From positions 10,866,259 to 10,930,258 of the forward strand of contig OX442320.1 in NCBI GenBank assembly GCA_949358305.1: a DNA stretch of 64,000 nt. The letters run 5' to 3'. This stretch comes from Strigamia acuminata. Its lineage: Eukaryota; Arthropoda; Chilopoda; Geophilomorpha; Linotaeniidae. A program made the translations under genes and the position numbers. Shown here one piece after another: positions 56,147-64,000 of this stretch. Within the stretch, counting starts at the first letter, position 1; each line of letters starts with the position of its first letter. Under the pieces are notes generated by a model that did no database searches, was not told the DNA's origin, and worked only from the letters and a program-made list of their open reading frames with translations.

Positions 56147-59100
56147 TTTTATTTTTATTTTTTTTAGTAAATTCATCCTGTCCGAACGACCATTTTGCGT
56201 GCAAAGATGGACAATGTATTCCGAATAAATGGGTGTGTGATTATCACAGTGATTGCCCAACCGGTGAAGATGAGTACCAAAGTTGTGGTAAGATGAATAT
56301 TATTTATTACAGTAAGGCCTCATGCAGGGTGAGCAGATTTTTCTGCGAGAATAAACCGGGACTTCGTGGAAAAAATATTTTTATTTTGTAAATTTAAAAT
56401 TCGATAAAAGTAAAGGACTAAAGGTGGAAAGATACAGAAGCGGCAGGGGCGAGTTATGTTACAATAACACGAGCCAAAAAATTAAATTCAAGGCCTAAAA
56501 ATTGGTTATTAGTGCAAAATAATTGATTTTTAGGCCTAAAAGTTGGTTATTAGACCAAAATAATTGATTTTAGGCTTAGAAATTGGTTATTAGACCAAAA
56601 TATTTGATTTTTAGGCTTAGAAATTGGTTATTAGACCAAAATATTTGATTTTTAGGCCTGAAAATTGGTTATTAGACCAAAATATTTAATTTTTAGGCCT
56701 AAAAATTGGTGATTAGATCAAAATAGTCGATTTTTAGGCCTTAAAATTGGTTATTAGACCAAAAAAAATGAATTTTAGGCCTAAAATTGGTTATTAGACC
56801 AAAATAATTGATTTTTAGGCCAGAAAAATGATTTTTAGACCAAAAAGATTCAATTTTATGCTTAAAAATTGCTTATTAGATTTAAAAAAATTAATTTTTG
56901 GCAAAAAATAATTAGACTAAATTTGACTCAGGCCCAGGGTGGAGTGAAGATAAAGCGTACTCACGCGAGGAAGCATGATAATATAGTCGAACCTTGTTAT
57001 AATGAACTGCCATATAAAACGAATTTCTTGTTATAGCGAATAGTTAAAATTGGCTTGCTTGGTTGGTTGGCCGTAGAGCACCATGTTAAAAAATTTGGAT
57101 ATAATGAATTTTTGTTGTAACAAACCGATTTCTCGGGTTCCTTGCGATTCGTTATAACGAGGCTCGACTGTATTGCTTTGAAGCGTGATGGCATTCAAGC
57201 GGTTCGATCAAATTGAGTTTGATTTTATGGGTTTGAAGCTTGTGTGTGATGAGACGCTTTCAACTTGTTGGCACCAGGTTTTGAATTCTAGCCGGTTGCT
57301 TGTGTTTCAAGAATTGAGAGCCGTCCCGATCCCGAAGCTTTCTTTGGAAATAGCGGGGCAGGAGGTTGGAAATCGGGACGTGTTGACATCTTTGTCACGC
57401 GTTGTAACGTGCTTCACTACCTGGTGATTCGCTATAACCTGATTACTTTATAATGCTGTCAGGCATGGTCAGAATTTTTGAATTTTTTACAAAAGTTTTG
57501 ATATATTTTCGAATTTTTTGGAATTTTTTTTGGAAAATTTTAACATTTTGTTTCATATATTTTTACAAATTTTAGAATTTTGTTACACATATTTGTACAA
57601 ATTTTGGAATTTTTGGTAAAATCTGTCAGAAAATGCCAGCCATTGTTTGAATTAAAAAAAAAAATATTTTGATAAATTTTAGAATTTTTTAAAAATATTT
57701 TTTGCTAAATTTTAGAATTTTTTAGAAATATTTTTTGCTAAATTTAGAATTTTTTAAAAATATTTTTTGTTAAATTTTCGAATTTTTTAAAAATATTTTT
57801 TGCTAAATTTTCGAATTTTTTAAAAATATTTTTTGCTAAATTTTCCAATTTTTTAAAAATATTTTTTGCTAAATTTTAGAATTTTTTAAAAATATTTTTT
57901 GCTAAATTTTAGAATTTTTTAAAAATATTTTTTGCTAAATTTTAGAAATTTTAAAACATTTTTTGACAAAAATTATAATTTTTTAAAAACATTTTTTGAC
58001 ATATTTTAGAATTTTTGTAAAAAAAAATTTGCCACATTTTAGAATTCTTGTGAAAATCTGTCAGAAAATGTCAAATTTGATTTTGAATTTATTTTTTTAG
58101 CTTCTCCACCATGTCCTCCAACACAGGTAGCATGTAAACAATACGTGTTCAACCAGACGTATTGCATTCCACACCATTATCAATGTGACAAGACCATCGA
58201 CTGTGTTGACGGATCCGATGAGGAAAGTTGTTGTGAGTAAATTTTTAAAATAAAAAAATAAAAAAAAACATAAAAATAAACGATCATTCCATTTATCTAG
58301 GTTAATTATATTTTAATTTATAGCAAAATTGAAATAAACAAAAAATAATCTTAGAAAAAAAAATATTTTCAAGGTTTTATGCATCTCAGTGGAATTTTAA
58401 TTTTGTTATTTGAGTTTAGATGTCAAAATAAACATTAATTAAATTTAAAAAAAAAAAAAAAACAAGTTTATTGTATAACAAAACTAGTGGGTTTATTAAC
58501 TGGTGTTGCACAACTAGAGAATAAAAAGTCGTCAACATTTCCGCTCGAATTTAATATGAAGTGACAAGCTTCAATTGAGCGAGAGAAATTGCTCTGCTTT
58601 TTTTCTATTCGATGCAATCAGCGAAAGAATGAACAAAAAAAATTATAAGCAAAAACAAAATCATCTAATAATTTATATGTATTATATAATAATTTTTTTT
58701 CTAACCAAATATTAAATTAACAAATAAACCAAATACGCTAAAAACAAAACTTAGATCGAGCAGGTGCGCCATGTTTGTTAAAATTTTTTCTTCGGTGGTA
58801 TGACGTCACGGGTGTGCGCTTGCGCAGTTGAATTAAAAAGTGTAGAAATTTAATTTGTTTTAATTATGTCGTAATTAGTTGGTTTTTTAAAATTGTTTCG
58901 CTGCAGCTTATCGGCCATGCGGTCCATCCGACTTCAAATGCGTGAAGAATAATTTGTGTATTCCCGCAGCACAAAAGTGTGACGGATATTTCAATTGTCG
59001 GGACCAGTCGGACGAAGATGGATGCAGTATGTCACATAATTTAATTTTTTTACATTTTAAAGGAATAAATTTATTTTGTATCGTTTTTCTTGTGATTTAT

Positions 59101-62100
59101 TATTGAATAGACAACGTTCCTTGTCGGTTGGATCAATTCAGATGTGGCGACGGAAAAGCGTGCATAAACGAAAGCAAAAAGTGCGATCATTTCAACGATT
59201 GCGCGGATCGCTCCGACGAACAAGGATGCAGTGAGTTTCCCTTTAAAATTTAATTTAAAAAATACATTTTATTTTATTAAGTTTTTCTTTTCGGTTTATT
59301 TAGATTTTCCGTCGTGTCACGAGGGCCAGTTTCGCTGCGATAATGCGATCTGTATTCCGGTAAGATGGCGGTGTGACGGACATCCGGATTGCCACGATCA
59401 ATCGGACGAATCAAATTGCAGTAAGAAAATGGTTTTTGTTTTTGTTTATTTTAGTGATTTTATTTATTTGGTTAGCCGCTGCTTCGTGTCCGGCGAATGA
59501 ATATCTTTGCGCCGATGAGGCGAAGTGTATAGATCGGAGTAAAGTGTGCGACGATGTGTCCGATTGTAGAAATGGCGCCGATGAGGATTCGCCATTTTGT
59601 TGTGAGGATTTTTTTGAGTTGTAATTTGAAGATTTAATTTTGATTTGATTTTTTTTGTTTTTGTTTTTGTTTTGTAGCGAAAAAATCGTGTCCGCAATTG
59701 GGTTGCGGACAGACGTGCAGGTCATCGCTGGATGGTGGCGTGTGCGCGTGCTTTAATGGAAGCGTTGTTGATCCGACGAGTCCGAGGAAATGCATAGGTT
59801 TGTTTAGGATTTAGGTAGTAGAAGAAATTTTGTTTGGTTTAATTTTGGTTAATTTTTGATGGAGTTTGATGTATCTTTGAGAGTTTGGAGGGACGGATTT
59901 TTTTTTAACGTTTTAGGGATATTTGGAGAAAGTTTGAGGTTTTTTTTAGTGATTTTTGGACAAAAGTTTGATGAATTTATATATTTTTTTTTAATTTTTT
60001 GCTAAAAAAATTGATATTGTTTGATAAAATTTCGGAAATTTCAACAAATTTTTAATGAATTTTAACGATTTTTGATGAATTTTAACGATTTTTGATGAAT
60101 TTTAACGAATTTTTGTTATTTTTAAACGTTTTTTTGATGAATATCAACGAATTTTTATGAATTTAAATGAATTTTTAATGAATTTTGATGAATTTCAAGG
60201 AATTTTTGATGAATTTCAATGAATTTTTGATGAATTTCAATGAATTTTTGATGAATTTCAATGAATTTTTGATGAATTTCAATGAATTTTTGATGAATTT
60301 TGGTGAATTTCAATGAATTTTTGATGAATTTTGGTGAATTTCAATGAATTTTTGTTGAATTTCAAAGAATTTTTGATGAATTTCAACGAGTTTAGGATGA
60401 ATTTCAACAAAATTTTGATGAATTTTCCAGATTTTTTGATGAATTTCCCAGATTTTTTGATGAATTTCAATGAATTTTTGATGAATTTTGATGAATTTCA
60501 ATGAATTTTTGTTGAATTTCAATAAATCTTTGATGAATTTCAACGAGTTTTGGATGAATTTCAAAAAAATTTTGATGAATTTTCCCGATTTTTTGATGAA
60601 TTTTGATGAATTTCACCGAATTTTTGATGAATTTTGAGGAATTTCGACAATTTTTGATAAATTTGAAGGAATTTACTGAATAAAAATGTTGTTTCAGATC
60701 GAAATGAATGTGAAGAATGGGGCTTCTGCGACCAAGACTGCGTAAACACACCTGGCAGCTACACATGTTCGTGCAGACCCGGCTACACCATGCGATACGA
60801 CAACGTGTGCGAAGCAAGAGTCAGTACGTAAACCGCAAAATCAATTAACCACCAAAAAAAAAATAAAAATAAAAAAAAAATTAAATCGCAATTAGATTAC
60901 CTGATGCGCCTTTACTTCGCCCACTACAACCGAATATGGCGCATCGACCGCAACGGCCAAAACAAGGACATCGTGGTCAACGGAACCAACATCGGCGGCC
61001 TCGATTTCCTCTACGAGTCTTCGGTGATGTTCTGGTCCGATTTGGACTCGCACAAGGTTTATTCGCTGCAGTTGGACACGGTGCGCTCTAACAGGCCCCA
61101 GGACGATATTTTGTCGGGTCCGTGGACCGCGACTGCCATAGCGGTGGATTGGATCGGCAAGAAGTTGTACGTGTGTGATTCGGTGGGTCAGATGATCACG
61201 GTCTCGGAACTGAATGGATTGTGGAGGACTGTCGTGCTGGGGAGTAATCTCACGTCGCCCAATGATATTTGTGTCGATCCTCTTCAAGGGTAAGCAATCA
61301 ATTGAGTTTTGCATGCTTTTGATCGAGTTTTGCATTGTTTTATTGAGTTTTGCATGGATTTTATTGAGTTTTGCATGGATTTTATTGAGTTTAGCAAGGT
61401 TTTTATTGAGTTTTGCATGGTTTTTATTGTTTTGCATAGTTTTTATTGAGTTTTGCTTGGTTTTTAGTTAGTTTTGCATGGTTTTTATTGTTTTGCAAGG
61501 TTTTTATTGAGTTTTGCATGGTTTTTATTCAGTTTTGCATGGTTTTTATTGTTTTGCATAGTTTTTATTGAGTTTTGCTTGGTTTTTAGTTAGTTTTGCA
61601 TGTTTTTTTTTAGTTTTGCATGGTTTTTAGTGAGTTTTGCATGGTTTTTAGTGAGTTTTGCATGGTTTGTATTGAGTTTTGCGTTGTTTTTATCGACTTT
61701 TGCATGATTTTATTAAATTTTGCTAAATTTATCGGTTTCTGCAAAACAAAACTCATTTTTGCGCAAATTTATTGCAACAATTGATTTCTTGATCATTTGA
61801 TTGCTTTTGGCACAATTTTATTGCAATATATTAATTTTTTTCAGTTTTTATTGCAATAAATTCATTTTTTGCAGTTTTTAATGCAATATATTGATTTTCT
61901 AAGTTTTTATTGCAATATATTGATTTTCTAAGTTTTTATTGCAATAAATTGATTTTTTGCAGTTTTTATTACAAAAAACTAATTTTTGCAGTTTTGATTG
62001 CAGTAAATTGATTATTTGCGGTTTTGATTGCAATAAAATGATTTTATTTCGGATTTTTATCGATTTTGCAATTGATTTTTACATATTTAAAAAAAAAAAT

Positions 62101-63939
62101 TAATATCTAAACAGATACATGTTTATTGCTGACGGTGACCGGGTTCTGCGAGCCAACATGGACGGAACGAACATCAAACTCCTCGTCAAAGACGCCGTAT
62201 ACAAAGCATCCGGCGTAACCGCAGATTACGTCAACCACCGCATCTACTGGTGCGATTCCCTCCTCGACTACATCGAAACCGTCGACTACAACGGCAAAAA
62301 AAGGTGACGCAATTTCCCCTTTTTATCCCATTTGCGTTCGATTTTAACTTTATTCGGTCTAGGGCGCAAGTCGTTCGTGGCAGCACAAACATCCCGTCGG
62401 CGAATAAATTGACCATTTTTGAAAACCAAGTGTTCTGGACCGACAACACGCGCCAGGGAGTCGTGCGAGTGGACAAATATGGCGGCTCCTCGTCGGTGGA
62501 AGTGATCTTTCGGGATCGGAACATAACCCAGGATCCAAGGGCCATCCGGGTATTTCACCCGTTGCGACAACCGGTCGGCGAAAATCCGTGCGGGACCATC
62601 AACGGCCACTGCGAACACATGTGTCTGGTCACCCGGAATTCCGAAGACACCGGACTCGGATTCCGGTGCATTTGTTCCATCGGGTTTAAGCTGGAAAACG
62701 ACCAACAGCGCTGCACGAGTGAGTAAAAATGGCGTCGTAAGATTAATGACGTCACGGCACTAAATGACGTCACGGCACTAAATGACGTCACGGCACTAAA
62801 TGACGTCACGGCACTAAATGACGTCACGGCACTAAATGACGTCATGATAGTGAAAAATATTTTAACGATGAAATGACGTCACAAAAGTGAAAAATGGCGT
62901 CAGTTGAGCGAATTTTATTGGTTTTTTTTTCTTTTTTTTGGTAGAAATTAAGGAATTTTTGATTTATTCGCAACAAAAATTTATCCGTGGGATTGTTTTG
63001 GATTCGAGTACGCCGAATCATTTGACGGAGGCGTTCGTGCCGGTCGTGAGTCGCGCGGCACGATTTGTCGGATTGGATTTCGACGCGCGTTTAAATTACG
63101 TTTATTACTCGGACGTTATTCTCGACGTGATTTATCGAGTTCACACGGACGGGACGGGGAAGGAGAACGTTTTGGCCTCGCAGAACGAGGGAGTCGAAGG
63201 ACTGGCGCTCGACTGGATCGCGCAGAATTTGTATTACATCGACAGTCGGAAAGGAACGTTGAATGTGCTGCAAACCGGAAATTTTACGTACAGAAGAACA
63301 CTTATTAAAAACCTGCGGAGACCACGAGGTTTAGTTATTCATCCTAATCGAGGGTACGACAAACAAATTTTTTTTATTATTAGGGAATTTTTGCAATTGT
63401 TACAAGAAAAACGGTTAATTTTGCAGGAAAATGTGCAATTTTAACACGAAAAAGTGGATTTTTATGCTTTATATGCTTAAAAAGTGCAATTTTGCAATTA
63501 CAAATGCATTTTAATTTCGAAGAAAATATAATTTTTGGGTCTAAAATGCATTTTAGACCGGAAAATTGAATTTTATGCTTAAAATTAATTTATTTCTTGT
63601 AAAAATTGAGTGGATTTTGGCATAAAAGTGCAATTTTGTGCAGAGAAATGCATTTGGTTTTGAGTTATGTGTTTTTTTTTTATAGATTTTTGTTTTTCTC
63701 TGAATGGGACCGCCCAGCAAACATCAGTCGCGCACTTTTGGACGGAACAAATGTGACCGTGTTCCGCGGTCTTTCACTCGGTTGGCCGAACGGGTTGGCC
63801 ATCGATTACGACGCCGATCGTCTCTATTGGTGCGACGCGCTGCTGGATCACATTCAGCACTCGCGGCTGGACGGCTCGGACATCAAAACCATCAACAGTC
63901 GTTTAATTCGACATCCGTTTTCACTCGTCATTTTTGGCG
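47112..63939 (+). CDS. LRP2: Megalin (LRP2)-like giant endocytic receptor, N-terminal part
   Basis: Fourteen exons are visible: 47112-47181, 56168-56287, 58101-58232, 58907-59026, 59111-59230, 59304-59420, 59476-59601, 59678-59797, 60698-60823, 60896-61289, 62115-62303, 62363-62718, 62945-63353, 63686-63939; the gene continues past the edge. A signal peptide ([18 protein letters not shown]) precedes six LA repeats, one per exon with phase 1-1 introns (for example ECs [16 protein letters not shown]). Next come an EGF, a calcium EGF ([11 protein letters not shown]), a first YWTD propeller ([26 protein letters not shown]), an EGF, and a second propeller ([31 protein letters not shown]). An N-terminal block of many LA repeats fits LRP2, not LRP1, which has two there. 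Mammalian LRP2 has seven; one may be lost or lie unseen in the 9-kb first intron. Endocytic uptake of lipoproteins, vitamins and morphogens is its known role. Confidence 0.87.
47182..51320. other. Left part of megalin intron 1, no secure gene
   Basis: Mixed DNA, including GC-rich first 550 bp that may be regulatory. Some stretches have coding-like base composition. One is plus-strand 49893-50007, reading [20 protein letters not shown] after an AAAAG acceptor. Another is 50380-50692. Neither is recognisable and overlapping frames on the other strand are equally open. I searched for the missing seventh LA repeat here and did not find one. Confidence 0.3.
51330..51790. repeat. GTGACAATTTTTG minisatellite
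   Basis: Two phases: 58-bp-scale units of AAAATTGTGACAAATTTTTG plus TGACAATTTTTAAAAAATTTCT, then about seven copies of the 22-bp unit TCTCAAAAATTTTGTGACAA. Confidence 0.9.
52226..52423. mobile_element. 198-bp MITE with ATACCGTATTTT inverted ends
   Basis: Exact 12-bp terminal inverted repeats ATACCGTATTTT and AAAATACGGTAT. The interior contains GAACGATGAACGTACGCTTC, shared with 22021. The right-hand segment CGCGGCTTTTAATCGATAAA resembles the boundary at 36208-36235 (CCCGCGTAGTAATCGATAAT), where another decayed copy may lie. Confidence 0.65.
52424..54070. other. Megalin intron 1, mixed DNA
   Basis: No recognised gene. Apart from the minus-strand frame listed separately, a second minus-strand stretch (about 52790-52590) follows a fair acceptor (TTCCTTGCCAG) and reads [21 protein letters not shown] do not recognise it. 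Confidence 0.3.
53580..53813 (-). CDS. Unrecognised minus-strand frame inside megalin intron 1
   Basis: A 77-residue frame with even, non-repetitive composition, ending [20 protein letters not shown] and then HTIFGE. Past its stop another frame stays open ([20 protein letters not shown]), so this may be a frameshifted retrocopy or an unseen exon junction. I cannot assign a family. It is antisense to the host gene. Most likely a pseudogene fragment or chance frame. Confidence 0.15.
   Translation of the reverse strand: MSAIDHGGNTIATSPALNRQNLFGSFSFDCNEEWIKEFSVRKLVFRTDSSGRVFISGRPKRFQLTDIDLEMHTIFGE
54078..54575. repeat. Composite element with CGGTACCGGGAACCGGGAAA ends
   Basis: GC-rich palindromic borders (CCGGTACCGGGAA-type words at 54078-54170 and 54510-54575) enclose an AT-rich minisatellite of AAAATGGCTATTTTTAACG (about 19-30 bp units). 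It looks like a small mobile element with an expanded interior, the same architecture as the 40084 element. No target duplication was identified. Confidence 0.6.
54576..56104. other. Right part of megalin intron 1, nothing recognised
   Basis: Mixed-complexity DNA with one local duplication (TCCGCTCATCTATTTTCTCC-type at 54963 and 55003). A (TTTA)n tract at 56105-56150 adjoins the exon 2 acceptor. No gene is seen. Confidence 0.4.
56470..56900. repeat. 41-bp minisatellite in megalin intron 2
   Basis: About ten copies of TTGGTTATTAGACCAAAATA plus TTTGATTTTTAGGCCTAAAAA. Confidence 0.9.
56984..57170. mobile_element. pogo/Tigger-like MITE, copy 2
   Basis: 187 bp from TAGTCGAACCTTGTTATAAT to GTTATAACGAGGCTCGACTG, flanked by TA on both sides (56982-56983 and 57171-57172). 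Shares its core and right end with the copy at 37860-38041. Confidence 0.8.
57480..58060. repeat. AT-only minisatellite (AATTTTTTAAAAATATTTTT)
   Basis: About ten copies of a 36-bp-scale unit AATTTTTTAAAAATATTTTT plus TGCTAAATTTTAG, immediately before megalin exon 3. Confidence 0.9.
58233..58906. other. Megalin intron 3, nothing recognised
   Basis: AT-rich with an isolated CRE palindrome TGACGTCA at 58801-58808. Confidence 0.4.
59990..60665. repeat. 21-bp minisatellite (GATGAATTTCAATGAATTTTT)
   Basis: About thirty units of GATGAATTTCAATGAATTTT plus T, with a higher-order duplication of roughly 140 bp (60350-60470 and 60490-60600). In megalin intron 8. Confidence 0.9.
61300..62060. repeat. 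21-22 bp minisatellite (GAGTTTTGCATGGTTTTTAT)
   Basis: Tandem GAGTTTTGCATGGTTTTTAT units, changing near 61790 to TTTTTATTGCAATAAATTGA units. It fills megalin intron 10. Confidence 0.9.
62747..62881. promoter_or_regulatory. Tandem array of perfect CRE palindromes
   Basis: TGACGTCA occurs exactly seven times, starting at 62747, 62765, 62783, 62801, 62819, 62837 and 62874. The first six are spaced at exactly 18 bp in the unit TAAATGACGTCACGGCAC. TGACGTCA is the full CREB/ATF binding palindrome. The array sits in megalin intron 12, 29 bp after the exon ends. Confidence 0.75.
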
Positions 63940-64000
63940 GTAAAAAATTTAGAAAAATTTATATAAATTCAAATAAATTCAAATAAATTCTAATAAATTT

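Noticed and set aside
57185-57427. 80-codon plus-strand frame beside the pogo-like MITE
   Set aside because: No family recognised; the position next to a transposon and absence of splice signals suggest a chance frame.
1-64000. CRISPR-like reading of the regular 30-31 bp repeats
   Set aside because: Units are adjacent with no unique spacers, degenerate, AT-rich and inside introns of animal genes; they are minisatellites.

Overview
This is a metazoan nuclear genome window. All recognisable genes are split by short GT-AG introns (about 50 to 2,000 bp, with one of about 9 kb), there is no bacterial-style gene packing, and the gene families are animal-specific (Wnt, ASB, megalin). A complete Wnt10-Wnt6-Wnt1-Wnt9 linkage group, compact introns, AT-rich intergenic DNA and a short run of the arthropod-type telomere word TTAGG (34461-34480) suggest a protostome, most likely an arthropod. 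The species cannot be named from the sequence.

Layout. At 0.5-1.3 kb lies the 5' part of the mitochondrial presequence protease PITRM1 (minus), head-to-head with an ASB8 ankyrin/SOCS-box gene (1.7-2.7 kb, plus) and an ANKRD33-like ankyrin gene (2.9-4.3 kb, plus). The Wnt cluster follows with strictly alternating strands: Wnt10 (minus, 4.5-5.7 kb), Wnt6 (plus, 8.3-11.5 kb), Wnt1/wingless (minus, 13.9-17.9 kb), a 13-kb intergenic stretch filled with minisatellites, and a very divergent Wnt9 (plus, 31.0-33.6 kb). Only 278 bp after the Wnt9 stop begins a run of three LDL-receptor-family genes, all plus strand: two tandem secreted proteins of 545 and 558 residues (33.9-39.8 and 43.0-45.8 kb), and the 5' half of a giant megalin (LRP2) gene (from 47.1 kb, running off the right edge).

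The two most interesting things are (1) the Wnt9 protein, which has lost the CHGxSGSC hairpin carrying the palmitoleoylated serine of normal Wnts, although its splice sites and other landmarks are intact; and (2) the two secreted genes, each of which copies only the last extracellular module of megalin (two LA repeats, two EGFs, one six-blade propeller, terminal EGFs), carries its own signal-peptide exon, and stops just before where megalin enters the membrane. They sit directly upstream of megalin and look like the remains of a tandem duplication turned into soluble receptors.

The non-coding DNA is dominated by more than fifteen unrelated A/T-rich minisatellite arrays and by small DNA transposons, several with intact inverted ends and target duplications. 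A tandem array of perfect CRE palindromes (TGACGTCA) lies in a megalin intron, and three different tandem arrays built around AAAATGGC-type words lie between and within Wnt1 and Wnt9. All gene models were assembled by hand from reading frames, splice consensus, intron phase and remembered family alignments; no search was run.
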